From: Empedobacter brevis_A | GTDB lineage: Bacteria > Bacteroidota > Bacteroidia > Flavobacteriales > Weeksellaceae | Reading direction: 5' to 3' | NCBI RefSeq assembly: GCF_965118635.1 | Contig: NZ_CBCPHV010000006.1 | Location: forward strand, 62,001-126,000 | Length of the DNA: 64,000 bases | Shown here: one piece after another, positions 1-8,255 of the stretch | How the letters are laid out: every line of letters begins with the position of its first letter | Position numbering within the stretch: the first letter of the stretch is position 1 | Program-made: the position numbers and the translations under genes | The notes under the pieces: model-generated | Told to the model about the DNA's origin: nothing | Seen by the model: the letters and a program-made list of their open reading frames with translations, nothing else | Database searches by the model: none

Positions 1-875
1 CACCGAAAGAGATTCTCTTAACCAAAGAGAATATGCGAAAAAGTGCTAATATGACAGGAAAATATTTGCATTTAGAAAAAGGAAATTCAGCACTATTGGC
101 AATGCCAGTTACTTATATTGCAGGAAAATTGATGTTGGTTCGAGCTGTAGAAATTGGTTTAAAATTAATTTGTCTACAACCTACTTCACATATTTCTTTG
201 GACGATATAAATAATGGAATTTCTCAACATTTCTCAACAATAGATTTTGTTGCATTAACGCCAATGCAAGTAGAAAATTCACTAGATTTTGTTTCCAAAT
301 GCAAGAAGTTAATCATTGGAGGAGCGCCGCTTTCGGAGAAAGTAAAAGAAGAATTATATTCTTTTGAAAATGAAATCTACGAAACGTATGCAATGACAGA
401 AACGATTACGCATATTGCTTTTAAACAAGTAGCGAATAAAAAATATCCGAATGCAGAACAAGTTTTTGAAGCTTTCGAAGAAGTGAAAATTTCGCAAGAT
501 GAACGCGGATGTTTAGTTATTGATACGCCATATGATGAGTTGCAAGTTGTAACCAATGATATAGTTGAAATAACAGAAACAAGTAAATTTAATTGGATTG
601 GACGAGCAGATAATGTAATTAATTCGGGCGGAATAAAACTTTTTCCAGAACAAATCGAAAATAAACTGAAACCTTTTATTACTTCCGATTTTTATATTAG
701 TTCAAAAGCAGATACATTGTTAGGGCAAAAATTGGTTTTAGTTGTAGAAGGAAAGGAAAGAAGTTTTGATTTTTCTTCAGCCGAGTTAACCAAATATCAA
801 GTTCCTAAAGAAATTATTTTCCTTGCAGAATTTCCTCGAACAGAAAGTGGAAAAATAAAAAGACAACAGTTTTAG
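1..875 (+). CDS. menE: o-succinylbenzoate-CoA ligase (MenE), 5' end outside window
   Basis: This acyl-adenylate-forming ligase attaches CoA to o-succinylbenzoate in menaquinone synthesis. The reading frame is open from base 3 (PKEILLTKENM), upstream of the first ATG at 33, so the gene begins outside the window. Visible ANL-family motifs are the P-K-E remnant of the P-loop, YETYAMTET (A5 motif), GRADNVINSGGIKLFPEQIE (A8 hinge) and a C-terminal SGKIKR with the catalytic lysine. The C-terminal domain is short, as usual in MenE. A strong terminator follows at about 923-960. No other men gene lies in the window, so assignment to MenE rather than another small AMP-ligase rests on length and motif style. 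Confidence 0.85.
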   Translation, partial: PKEILLTKENMRKSANMTGKYLHLEKGNSALLAMPVTYIAGKLMLVRAVEIGLKLICLQPTSHISLDDINNGISQHFSTIDFVALTPMQVENSLDFVSKCKKLIIGGAPLSEKVKEELYSFENEIYETYAMTETITHIAFKQVANKKYPNAEQVFEAFEEVKISQDERGCLVIDTPYDELQVVTNDIVEITETSKFNWIGRADNVINSGGIKLFPEQIENKLKPFITSDFYISSKADTLLGQKLVLVVEGKERSFDFSSAELTKYQVPKEIIFLAEFPRTESGKIKRQQF

Positions 876-922
876 AAGTCGAATTAATCTATCGAAATGT
901 TTTATTTTCAAAAATAATATTT

Positions 923-960
923 ACTAAAAAACAGTTCTATTTGGAACTGTTTTTTTTAGT
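923..960 (+). terminator. Rho-independent terminator after menE
   Basis: An ACAGTTC/GAACTGT stem extended by A- and T-runs closes on a six-base loop and ends in eight T. It lies about 50 nt after the menE stop. The symmetric A/T flanks could make it work in both directions. Confidence 0.85.
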
Positions 961-999
961 TTGTTCGTATTTTTTACCTAAAAATAGCTTAATTTTAGC

Positions 1000-1890
1000 A
1001 TGACTAAAACTTATACTGTGGATTATAATAAACTTTTTAACGATATTTTTTTCTTGATTCTTGATGATGAAAGTCTTGAAAATCAATATCCAATATGGAA
1101 AAGTTTTTCATTTATTCACAATCCGATTCAACAATTAATCAAAGCGCAAGATTTACTAAATCAATTACTTTACGAATATCCAAAAGATAAAAAAGCACTT
1201 TTTCTAAAAGGTGTTGTGCAGCGAAATCTGAATTTTAATGAAGAATCTATTTTATATCTTTTAGAAGCCAAAAAGGAAGATTATTATTTATTCGCAGCCA
1301 ACTTTTACATTGCCGAATATTATATTCACAAATTAAAATTTGAGGAAGCGCAAAAGTATTTAAAAGAAGTTGAAATTGTTTATCCGAGCAATGAACGCTT
1401 TCTTTTTCTGTCAATTTTAGTGAATTTGGAATTGTTTGAATTTGAGGAAGCAAAACGTTATTTGAATATTTTATATCAATTTGTTGAAGATAAAAATATA
1501 TTAGAATTGTTGAGTAAAAATCTTCAAATAACAGAAGAAATTGTACTGAAAACAACCAATCGATTAGTTTTAAAAAATTTTAAATTAAAAAGTTTTAATT
1601 ACAATCTACAACTTAAAACGAATTTGATTTCTTTCTACAAAAATTTCGCTGATATTGGTGTTAATTTTAATGGAATCAATTGTTTTATAATGGCGCTTAC
1701 GCTAAAGCAAATAACCTTGTATCCAACATTTCATAATTTAGAAATTTATAATGTTCAAACGATTTTAGATTATATAGATGTTGATAAAAAAGGAATTCAA
1801 ATGCGTTTAGAAGATATTGATTTTGAACATGATTTTGTTCGGAATTATCATGAATATTTAGAAGTTGAAATCTTATTGAAAGAAGATTAA
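1000..1890 (+). CDS. hypothetical protein with TPR-like helical repeats
   Basis: A 296-residue protein with no signal peptide. Residues about 45-170 read as helix pairs with TPR-like spacing (ALFLKGVVQRNLNFNEES, AANFYIAEYYIHKLKFEEAQ, RFLFLSILVNLELFEFEEA), suggesting a cytosolic protein-interaction scaffold. The C-terminal half is rich in Lys, Asn and Leu and is not recognised. It is followed after 30 nt by a small acidic gene on the same strand, with no terminator between them, so the two are probably co-transcribed. The function is unknown. Confidence 0.7.
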   Translation: MTKTYTVDYNKLFNDIFFLILDDESLENQYPIWKSFSFIHNPIQQLIKAQDLLNQLLYEYPKDKKALFLKGVVQRNLNFNEESILYLLEAKKEDYYLFAANFYIAEYYIHKLKFEEAQKYLKEVEIVYPSNERFLFLSILVNLELFEFEEAKRYLNILYQFVEDKNILELLSKNLQITEEIVLKTTNRLVLKNFKLKSFNYNLQLKTNLISFYKNFADIGVNFNGINCFIMALTLKQITLYPTFHNLEIYNVQTILDYIDVDKKGIQMRLEDIDFEHDFVRNYHEYLEVEILLKED

Positions 1891-1920
1891 ATTTTATTTA
1901 TTTTTGCTAAAATTTATAAA

Positions 1921-2301
1921 ATGGAGTTTGTTCAGGATAAAGAAGAAGTTTTTGATAATGTAGAATTCTTTTTGGAAGGTTTAGAAGTAGGAACGGAAGA
2001 AGAAAAGGAAAAAACTATTCAGCTAATCAAAAAATCGAAAACATTTTTGGTGATCGATGTAGATGAGGTTATTGTTTTTGCTCCAAGCACATTTATTGGC
2101 TTTAAAGAAAATAATATTCAGAATTTTACAGGAAAATTATTAGAACATGAAACCAATCCTATCTTGACTAAAGTTTTTGGTTCTACGCCGAAAATTGATA
2201 AAACGTTGGATGAATTATTTTTAGATTTTTGTGACGAAATAGAAATTAATCGCAATGATGTTGGGATTTCTCGAGATTATTGGATTGTAAAAGATATTTA
2301 A
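1921..2301 (+). CDS. small acidic hypothetical protein
   Basis: A 126-residue acidic protein, without signal peptide or membrane segment. It holds a hydrophobic strand (KTFLVIDVDEVIVFAPSTFI) followed by GFKENNI. The F-A-P-S-x-F-I-G-F/Y stretch resembles modules seen in some nuclease-associated proteins, but this is only an impression and no catalytic motif is visible. It is the last gene before a convergent terminator and sits 30 nt after the TPR-like gene, with which it may form an operon. Confidence 0.6.
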   Translation: MEFVQDKEEVFDNVEFFLEGLEVGTEEEKEKTIQLIKKSKTFLVIDVDEVIVFAPSTFIGFKENNIQNFTGKLLEHETNPILTKVFGSTPKIDKTLDELFLDFCDEIEINRNDVGISRDYWIVKDI

Positions 2302-2302
2302 G

Positions 2303-2346
2303 AAAAAAGAGCTTTTCAGTAAATCCTGAAAAGCTCTTTTTTTATC
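2303..2346. terminator. bidirectional terminator between convergent genes
   Basis: Perfect arms AAAGAGCTTTTCAG and CTGAAAAGCTCTTT enclose a TAAATC loop, with A-run and T-run flanks. It serves the plus-strand gene ending at 2301 and the minus-strand gene ending at 2346. Confidence 0.9.
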
Positions 2347-2684
2347 TAAACGATGACATTTACTTTTGCTTTGCAAATAGGATTTATTCCGGCTAAAACA
2401 CTATCAATTTCGCATTTCAATAAACCACTTCCTCCACCATAATGATGAATTTGTTTTATTGTAGGGAAAAAAGTGCTTATCCATTCTTCTAATTCTGCAA
2501 TCTCCAAAGCACCAATTCCGCTACTAAATAATATAATTTGAATGTTATTTGTCGAAATATACGATTGTAATTCTTCTTTTGAATTAGTACAAAATGCTTT
2601 CCAATCTTGGTTCTTGTTGATCACACGTTCTAATGTATCCAGAATTTCTTTGTTTTTACCATAAACAACTATTTGTACTTGCAT
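2346..2684 (-). CDS. hypothetical protein, receiver-like fold possible
   Basis: A 112-residue protein with alternating strands and helices: MQVQIVVYGKN, IQIILFSSGIG, GGGSGLLKCEIDSVLAGI. The order resembles a small Rossmann or response-regulator-like domain, but the usual Asp pocket of receiver domains is not evident. The cysteines and the HHYGGGSG stretch might bind something, which is not demonstrable here. It converges on the preceding gene and shares its terminator. The function is not recognised. Confidence 0.6.
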   Translation of the reverse strand: MQVQIVVYGKNKEILDTLERVINKNQDWKAFCTNSKEELQSYISTNNIQIILFSSGIGALEIAELEEWISTFFPTIKQIHHYGGGSGLLKCEIDSVLAGINPICKAKVNVIV

Positions 2685-2760
2685 AACAACTTAATTTTGA
2701 AGCAAAGTAAAAACACAGCGCAAAACTTGACATTGATTTACGTTAAGAAAACTGAAGCAT

Positions 2761-2791
2761 AAAAAAAATCGTTTCAAAATGAAACGATTTC
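2761..2791 (-). terminator. terminator of the TPR gene
   Basis: Read on the minus strand, AAATCGTTTC pairs with GAAACGATTT across a five-base loop and is followed by eight T. It lies directly after the TPR gene's stop. Confidence 0.85.
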
Positions 2792-2797
2792 TATACT

Positions 2798-3550
2798 TTA
2801 TTGTTGATTTTCTAATTGTGCTAATCTTTCTGAAGCCAAATAAAATTCTGGATTCAATTGCAATGCTTTTTTATATTCTTCGATTGCTTCTTTTTCTTTC
2901 TCAAATTTTTCTAAGATTGCTCCTTTGTTGTAATAAGATAAGAAATGATTAGGATTTAATTCGATTGATTGATTAAAGTCTGCTAAAGCATTTTCTAAAT
3001 CATTTAATACAAAATAAGTATTTCCTCTGTTGTAATACGATAAGAAATGAGGTTTCATCTCGATTACTTTCGAATAATCTTCGATTGCTTTATCCAATTG
3101 TTGCAATTGATCGTAGCAAAAAGCACGGTTGTGATAACATGATTCGTAATCAGGATTAATCTCTAAAGCTTTGTTGAAACATTCTATTGCTTCTGTGTAT
3201 TTATTTAAATTCATCAAAACATAACCTTTCTGATGATAAGCTACAAAACTTTTGGGATCAATTTCTATCACTTTATCAAAATTTTCAGCTGCTTTTGTTG
3301 GATTATATTGATTAAAATTAGCCATTCCTCTGTAGAAATAGAAGTTTGGATTTTTATCATCTAATTCAATTGCTTTATCAAAATCTTTGATTGCATCTGT
3401 ATTTTGTTTCATGTAATATTGGCTCAATCCACGACCGAAATATGAATTTGCCACTTCTATTTGACGCTTAATCGATAATGTGAAATAATCAATCGCTTTT
3501 CTATACTGACCTTTGCGGAGATATTGACTCCCATCTTCATAAAAACTCAT
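2798..3550 (-). CDS. tetratricopeptide repeat protein
   Basis: A 250-residue protein made almost wholly of consecutive 34-residue TPR units, about seven. The consensus is clear: YFGRGLSQYYMKQNTDAIKDF, FYFYRGMANFNQYNPTKAAENF, AYHQKGYVLMNLNKYTEAIE, with the typical A-I-x-x-[YF]-x-K-A-[IL]-x-[IL]-[DN]-P ending. There is no signal peptide or other domain, so it is probably a cytosolic scaffold whose partner cannot be named. It is transcribed alone, divergent from the epimerase gene, and has its own terminator. Confidence 0.9.
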   Translation of the reverse strand: MSFYEDGSQYLRKGQYRKAIDYFTLSIKRQIEVANSYFGRGLSQYYMKQNTDAIKDFDKAIELDDKNPNFYFYRGMANFNQYNPTKAAENFDKVIEIDPKSFVAYHQKGYVLMNLNKYTEAIECFNKALEINPDYESCYHNRAFCYDQLQQLDKAIEDYSKVIEMKPHFLSYYNRGNTYFVLNDLENALADFNQSIELNPNHFLSYYNKGAILEKFEKEKEAIEEYKKALQLNPEFYLASERLAQLENQQ

Positions 3551-3628
3551 AGTTCAATATTACAACAAACTCTTTAAATTTTAAATATAAATTTTTAGAA
3601 AAGTTTATCTTTACTCAAAACAATATAC

Positions 3629-4027
3629 ATGAGAATAGAACATCTGGGAATTGCTGTAAAAGATTTGGGATTATCGAATGAATTATTCGAAAAATTATTA
3701 GGAAAAGCACCTTATAAAGAAGAAGCAGTAGCATCTGAAGGTGTTCGAACTTCTTTTTTCGAAGTAGGAGAATCTAAGATTGAATTGGTCGGTTCTGAAA
3801 AAAATGATAGTGCTATCGAAAAATATTTAGAAAAAAATAGAGAAGGAATTCATCACATTGCGTTTGGCGTTGATAATATCGAAGTAGAAGTGGAGCGTCT
3901 TAAAAATCAAGGATTTACTTTTATTAATGAAACGCCAAAATTGGGTGCAGACAATAAGCGAATTGTTTTTTTGCATCCCAAAACAACGAATGGTGTATTA
4001 ATAGAGCTTTGTGAAGATGTAAAATAA
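3629..4027 (+). CDS. mce: methylmalonyl-CoA epimerase
   Basis: This 132-residue glyoxalase/VOC-fold enzyme interconverts (R)- and (S)-methylmalonyl-CoA in propionate and succinyl-CoA metabolism. Family metal ligands are visible: His5 (IEHLGIAV), His75/76 (GIHHIAFGVD) and Glu126 (GVLIELCED). The length and the HPKxTNGVLIEL ending match the bacterial family. No mutase genes are in the window, so the partner enzyme must be encoded elsewhere. A short A/T-rich gap separates it from the divergent TPR gene. Confidence 0.93.
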   Translation: MRIEHLGIAVKDLGLSNELFEKLLGKAPYKEEAVASEGVRTSFFEVGESKIELVGSEKNDSAIEKYLEKNREGIHHIAFGVDNIEVEVERLKNQGFTFINETPKLGADNKRIVFLHPKTTNGVLIELCEDVK

Positions 4028-4051
4028 TTTTGAAGTTTAAAAAAATAGCGT

Positions 4052-4059
4052 TAATATTG
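4052..4059 (+). promoter_or_regulatory. -7 element of first tRNA promoter
   Basis: TAATATTG differs at one base from the Bacteroidota TAnnTTTG element and is preceded by TTTTG at 4028-4032, a 19-nt gap. The predicted start lies about 40 nt upstream of the tRNA. Confidence 0.5.
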
Positions 4060-4103
4060 CACTCGAATTAGGTGATAGCTTCCTTTTTATTGCTTAATTC
4101 TCT

Positions 4104-4177
4104 GGTCCTATAACTCAGTTGGTTAGAGTAGCTGACTCATAATCAGCAAGTCCTTGGTTCGAGCCCAAGTGGGACCA
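4104..4177 (+). tRNA. tRNA with CAT anticodon (elongator Met or Ile2), copy 1
   Basis: A full cloverleaf is visible: acceptor GGTCCTA/TGGGACC with a T-G wobble, D stem ACTC/GAGT, anticodon stem GCTGA/TCAGC with loop CTCATAA, T stem CTTGG/CCAAG with loop TTCGAGC, and discriminator A. CCA is not encoded. Anticodon CAT fits either elongator methionine or the lysidine-modified isoleucine-2 species; I cannot decide between them from sequence alone. It is identical over the tRNA to a second copy at 13357-13430. The gene is monocistronic and immediately followed by a terminator. Confidence 0.95.
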
Positions 4178-4178
4178 C

Positions 4179-4207
4179 AAAAGCACCTTTTAAAAGGTGC
4201 TTTTTTT
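4179..4207 (+). terminator. terminator of tRNA copy 1
   Basis: AAAAGCACCTTTT pairs with AAAAGGTGCTTTT, followed by a T-run. The same terminator follows tRNA copy 2 with one internal base changed. Confidence 0.92.
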
Positions 4208-4568
4208 GTTTTCAATTTTCTCAATTGACACATATCCTTGTAATCCAAATATAATTTTCTATCAATCTAGGTACTCAACTAGATGTCTATAATAGTAAGT
4301 AAAAAAATTATACATACAAATCTTAATTTTAGAATATAAAATAAATTATCATATTCAACTCTCTGATTTTAAAAATGATAATAGTAAATTTAATGTCTGA
4401 ACGTTATAAGGTTTCGAATACTATTTGGTATAGTTTCTGTGGGAAACCTAATGTTCAACTGTTGGGTTATTTTGAAAAGAAGTTTAGGATAATTCAAAAA
4501 GTAAATTTTCTTTTTGTTAATAAGAAATTACCAATTCGATATAGACAACTAAATTAAAAATAAGAAAA
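4208..4568. other. 360-bp gap before the cupin gene
   Basis: The gap is A/T-rich. A 60-codon open frame at 4375-4557 has no recognisable domain, no clear ribosome-binding site and atypical composition; I regard it as chance. Otherwise I see only the presumed promoter region of the cupin gene. Confidence 0.5.
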
Positions 4569-4928
4569 ATGGACAAAGTAAATTTATCTGAAAAATTTTC
4601 GCTTTTCTCAGAACATTGGTCACCAAAAATTGTAGGCGAACTTAATGGACAACATGTAAAACTTGTCAAACTTAATGGTGAATTTGTATGGCATAAACAT
4701 GACAACGAAGATGAGATGTTTTTTGTAGTGGACGGTATATTAAAAATTGAATTTCGAGATAAAACTATAACGCTACATAAAGACGAATTTCTTATAATTC
4801 CGAAAGGTATAGAACACAAACCTGTTGCTGAAAAGGATGTCTTAGTAATGCTCTTTGAGCCTGCATCAACTCTTAATACAGGTAATACAGAAAATGAATT
4901 AACAAAACATAAATTAGATTCTATATAA
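4569..4928 (+). CDS. small cupin-domain protein
   Basis: A 119-residue single-domain cupin. Cupin motif 1 is W-H42-K-H44-x4-E49 followed by a V-D-G turn, and motif 2 is IIPKGIEHKP with His83, giving the usual two-His/Glu/His metal site. Such proteins are mostly metal-dependent small-molecule enzymes or sugar/ligand binders; the substrate cannot be told. It stands alone between tRNA copy 1 and the hxl genes, with its own terminator, so it lies inside the tRNA-bracketed segment but is not in the hxl operon. Confidence 0.85.
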   Translation: MDKVNLSEKFSLFSEHWSPKIVGELNGQHVKLVKLNGEFVWHKHDNEDEMFFVVDGILKIEFRDKTITLHKDEFLIIPKGIEHKPVAEKDVLVMLFEPASTLNTGNTENELTKHKLDSI

Positions 4929-4972
4929 TCTTTGAATGAATAGACTGATAAAAATTATAACAACTTGTATAT

Positions 4973-5009
4973 AAAATAGCCACATCCAATTAGATGTGGC
5001 TATTTTTTA
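4973..5009 (+). terminator. terminator of the cupin gene
   Basis: AAATAGCCACATC pairs with GATGTGGCTATTT around a six-base loop, with a T-rich tail. Confidence 0.9.
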
Positions 5010-5272
5010 TTTACATTTTTCATAGATTTAGAAATAGAAAAATTCTTATCGTTAGAGATAAACATTTGGTTCTATCTTTTATTTTATCTTATTCTTAGAA
5101 TCAAAATCTTCTAATAATTAAGAATATTAATCTTCAATTTATTTCGAATTCTTCATTTATAAACCTAGTTCTTCTCTTATAATTTATGTGAAATGATCTT
5201 GTTTTTCTTCAAACAAAAAGCAAATACCTCAACAGTCGCAAATGTATATCAGATAGGAATGTTTGTATAACA

Positions 5273-5300
5273 TTGCAGGCAATCAAGCGCTGTAAATTTG
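5273..5300 (+). promoter_or_regulatory. promoter of hxlB
   Basis: TTG at 5273-5275, a 17-nt gap and TAAATTTG at 5293-5300 match the Bacteroidota housekeeping promoter. The start codon follows 38 nt later. The upstream A/T-rich stretch (5010-5270) shows no gene. Confidence 0.65.
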
Positions 5301-5338
5301 CATCAGTAAAAGTATAAGAGATAACAAATCTTATAAAG

Positions 5339-5914
5339 ATGAGTGAGATGAATACAGAAAACAATAGTATAAAAAACTTAAACACAATACTGAGAGAAAA
5401 CGAGGAAGTGTTGCAATATCTTGACGAAGAAGCATTAATTGCGTTGGAACAAGAAATTAAAAAAGCAAAAAGATTGTTTTTTGTTGGAGCAGGGCGCACA
5501 GGATTAGCTTTAAAAATGGCTGCAATGCGTTTTATGCATCTTGGTTTTGAGGTATACGTTGTAGGGGAAACTACAACTCCAGCAATTTTAGAAGGAGATT
5601 TATTAATTGTTGGTTCTGGCTCTGGAACTACTTCTACATTAGTAATCGCAGCAGAAAAAGCTAAAAAACAACATGCTAGAATTTTTGCAATTACTGCAGA
5701 CGAAAATAGCAAATTGGCAACGATTGCGGACAAATTCATAGTAATAAAAGCCGCGGTAAAAACAGATTTCGGTGAAGCAACATCTCAACAATATGCAGGT
5801 AGCTTATTTGAACAAACTATACTATTGGTTTTAGATGCTGTATTTATGTTGTTGTGGCAAAAATCCGGATTAACAAAAGAAGATCTTTGGCCAAAACACG
5901 CCAATCTTGAATAA
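5339..5914 (+). CDS. hxlB: 6-phospho-3-hexuloisomerase
   Basis: This SIS-domain isomerase converts D-arabino-3-hexulose-6-phosphate to fructose-6-phosphate, the second step of the ribulose-monophosphate (RuMP) pathway. The 191-residue length is typical. Family signatures are GAGRTG (50-55; most homologues have GRSG), MRFMHLGFEVYVVGETTTPA, and GSGSGTT (92-98), then GSLFEQTILLVLDAVF. Together with hxlA 33 nt downstream, the assignment is secure. An upstream promoter is visible. An alternative start three codons in (MNTEN) is possible. It is the first gene of the formaldehyde/pentose-phosphate block. Confidence 0.93.
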   Translation: MSEMNTENNSIKNLNTILRENEEVLQYLDEEALIALEQEIKKAKRLFFVGAGRTGLALKMAAMRFMHLGFEVYVVGETTTPAILEGDLLIVGSGSGTTSTLVIAAEKAKKQHARIFAITADENSKLATIADKFIVIKAAVKTDFGEATSQQYAGSLFEQTILLVLDAVFMLLWQKSGLTKEDLWPKHANLE

Positions 5915-5947
5915 TTAAACAAAATTTAAATCTTAAAATTTCATATT

Positions 5948-6577
5948 ATGACAAAATTACAAGTCGCAATTGACTTATTAACAACAGAAGCAGCATTAGA
6001 ATTAGCAGCAAAAGTTGCTCCTTATGTAGATATTATTGAGTTAGGAACACCATTAATTAAAGCTGAAGGATTGAAAGTAATAACAGCTATGAAATCTGCT
6101 CATCCAGATAAATTGGTTTTCGCAGATATGAAAACAGCTGATACAGGTGCTTTAGAAGCGGAAATGGCTTTTAACGCTGGAGCTGATTTAGTTACTGTAA
6201 TGGGAGCTGTGGATGATGCTACAATCAAAGGAGCGATTGAAGCAGCTAAAAAAGCTGGTAAAAAAGTAGTTGTTGATACTATTGGTGTTAAAAATCGTGT
6301 AGAACGCGCGAAAGAAGTAACGGCATTTGGTGTAGAATTTGTAGAATTACATGCAGGTTTAGATGAACAAGCATTACCTGGATATTCTGTTCAAACACTT
6401 ATTGAAGAAGGTAAAAAGTCTCAAGTTCCTTTTTCTGTAGCAGGTGGTGTTAACATCAATACTATTAAAGATGTTGTTGCAGCAGGTGCGGCAGTAGCAG
6501 TAGCTGGAGGTGCTATCTATGGAGCTGAAGATCCAGCCGTAGCAGCAAAAGCATTAAAAGATGCTATATTAGCATAA
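5948..6577 (+). CDS. hxlA: 3-hexulose-6-phosphate synthase
   Basis: This orotidine-decarboxylase-superfamily TIM barrel condenses formaldehyde with ribulose-5-phosphate to give hexulose-6-phosphate. In 209 residues the catalytic residues typical of the family are visible: Asp9 (QVAIDLL), Glu31 (IELGTPL), the FADMKTAD motif (Asp60, Lys62, Asp65), VELHAGLDEQA, and the phosphate loops SVAGGVN and VAGGAIYGA. Alanine content is unusually high for this A/T-rich genome, as is common in this conserved enzyme. It is co-transcribed with hxlB and followed by a weak terminator. Formaldehyde fixation or detoxification is the family function; the physiological source of formaldehyde is unknown. Confidence 0.95.
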   Translation: MTKLQVAIDLLTTEAALELAAKVAPYVDIIELGTPLIKAEGLKVITAMKSAHPDKLVFADMKTADTGALEAEMAFNAGADLVTVMGAVDDATIKGAIEAAKKAGKKVVVDTIGVKNRVERAKEVTAFGVEFVELHAGLDEQALPGYSVQTLIEEGKKSQVPFSVAGGVNINTIKDVVAAGAAVAVAGGAIYGAEDPAVAAKALKDAILA

Positions 6578-6598
6578 TTATTTGCAAAAATATAACTC

Positions 6599-6638
6599 CA
6601 AAGTCTTCTCTTTTTTTCTTAGGAGGAGACTTTTTGGT
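6599..6638 (+). terminator. weak terminator or attenuator after hxlA
   Basis: AAAGTCTTCTC pairs imperfectly with GAGGAGACTTT across a T-rich loop, with a short T-run after. It could partly separate hxlBA from gnd-zwf-pgl or tune their ratio. Confidence 0.55.
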
Positions 6639-6846
6639 ATAAAATTATTTTAGAACAATGGTTTTTAATTAGTTGATGTTAATACTTCAGAGTTGTGCAA
6701 ATAATATTTTTTCGGGTAACAATCTAAAAAAGATTTTTACCTATTGTTGAAGTTTTTATTTTTTTAAAATTAATGTAAAATTTAATGATTAAGATGAAGC
6801 TTCACTATTTTGAATGATATAAATTTACATTGAAAAAAATTAAAGA

Positions 6847-8250
6847 ATGAGTAAATATAATTTTGGTATAGTAGGCTTAGGGGTTATGGGTCGAAATTTA
6901 CTTCTAAATATGGCTGATCACGGTTATGCAGTAGCAGGATTAGACCTAGATAAAGAAAAAGTAGATTCTCTACAGGACGAAGCTCAAGAAGGACATCAGA
7001 TTTTTGCAACGGTAGAAGCAGAAGCTTTTGTAAAATCTCTTGAACAACCGCGAGCTATAATGTTATTAGTTCCTGCTGGTAATCCAGTAGATGGTGTTAT
7101 CAAAACCTTAAGCCCTTTATTGGATGAAGGAGATATTATTATTGATGGAGGAAATAGCTATTTCAAAGATACAGATAGAAGATATGAAGAGCTTTCTGCT
7201 AAAGGAATCCATTTCTTTGGAATGGGTATTTCTGGAGGTGAAAGTGGAGCAAGAAGAGGTCCAAGTATGATGCCTGGAGGTAATAGAGAAGCTTATGAGC
7301 GCTTGCGCCCAATCTTCGAAGCTATTGCAGCTAAAGTAGACGGACAACCTTGTGTAGAATTTTTAGGAAACGGGTCTGCCGGAAACTATGTAAAAATGGT
7401 ACACAACGGTATTGAATATGGTATTATGCAATTGATTGCAGAAACCTACGATATTATGAAGAAAGTTTATAAGCTGGATAATGAAACTATACAAAAAGCT
7501 TTCGAACAGTGGAATAAAGAAGAACTTAATTCATTCTTAATCGAAATTACAGCAGATATTTTAAAGAAAAAAGAAGATGGAAAGCTGCTTGTAGATTTAA
7601 TTTCAGATTGGGCGAAATCAAAAGGAACAGGTAAATGGACATCACAAAACGCAATGGATTTGCAAGTTCCAGTTCCAGTAATTGATGCAGCTGTCAATAT
7701 GAGAGATATTTCTAAATATAAACCAGAACGTATAGAAGCGTCTAGAGTGTTGGTTTGGGACAATAATGCAAATGCACCAATTGCAGATATTAAACATATA
7801 AAAGAAGCGCTTTTCTTCGCTATCATTTCTACGTATGCACAAGGTCTTGCTCAATTAAAAGTAGCATCAGATGCGTATGGTTATGAATTGGATTTAGAAA
7901 CAGTTTGTAAAATTTGGAGAGGAGGTTGTATTATCCGCGCTACATTGTTAGAAGATTTTAGAAAAGCTTTTGCAACTAATGCAGATTTGCCAAATATCTT
8001 GCTTGATAAAGCTATTGCAGAAAAACTTAACAGTACGCAAAGTAGTATTCGCACTCTTTTAAAAGATGTTATTGAACAAGGAACTCCAGCTTCAGGATTT
8101 ATGAATGCGTTGTCTTATTTCGATGCTTATAGAGCAGAACATTTACCTACAAACCTTATACAAGCACAACGTGATTATTTTGGTGCACACACTTATGAGC
8201 GAGTAGATAAAGACGGTGTTTTCCATACGCAATGGGATCAACAAAATTAA
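6847..8250 (+). CDS. gnd: 6-phosphogluconate dehydrogenase, decarboxylating
   Basis: It oxidises 6-phosphogluconate to ribulose-5-phosphate and CO2 with NADP+ (or NAD+). In 467 residues it shows the N-terminal Rossmann motif GLGVMGRNLLLNMADHG, IIDGGNSYFKDT, the substrate motif ISGGESGARRGPSMMPGG, the catalytic GNYVKMVHNGIEYG (Lys, His, Asn) and the C-terminal RDYFGAHTYERVD. It regenerates the formaldehyde acceptor consumed by HxlA. A 269-nt gap separates it from hxlA. zwf follows after 5 nt, so gnd-zwf-pgl is an operon. Confidence 0.97.
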   Translation: MSKYNFGIVGLGVMGRNLLLNMADHGYAVAGLDLDKEKVDSLQDEAQEGHQIFATVEAEAFVKSLEQPRAIMLLVPAGNPVDGVIKTLSPLLDEGDIIIDGGNSYFKDTDRRYEELSAKGIHFFGMGISGGESGARRGPSMMPGGNREAYERLRPIFEAIAAKVDGQPCVEFLGNGSAGNYVKMVHNGIEYGIMQLIAETYDIMKKVYKLDNETIQKAFEQWNKEELNSFLIEITADILKKKEDGKLLVDLISDWAKSKGTGKWTSQNAMDLQVPVPVIDAAVNMRDISKYKPERIEASRVLVWDNNANAPIADIKHIKEALFFAIISTYAQGLAQLKVASDAYGYELDLETVCKIWRGGCIIRATLLEDFRKAFATNADLPNILLDKAIAEKLNSTQSSIRTLLKDVIEQGTPASGFMNALSYFDAYRAEHLPTNLIQAQRDYFGAHTYERVDKDGVFHTQWDQQN

Positions 8251-8255
8251 ATGAA

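Noticed and set aside
41..875. menE starting at the ATG at 33
   Set aside because: The frame is open and family-like upstream to the window edge (PKEILLTKEN), so the gene is cut by the window rather than starting here.
4375..4557. 60-codon frame before the cupin gene
   Set aside because: No domain, no clear start signal, and unlike its neighbours in composition; probably chance.
8232..8255. zwf starting at 8232 inside gnd
   Set aside because: The extra eight residues are out of keeping with the family, and a better ATG lies at 8256 just after the gnd stop.
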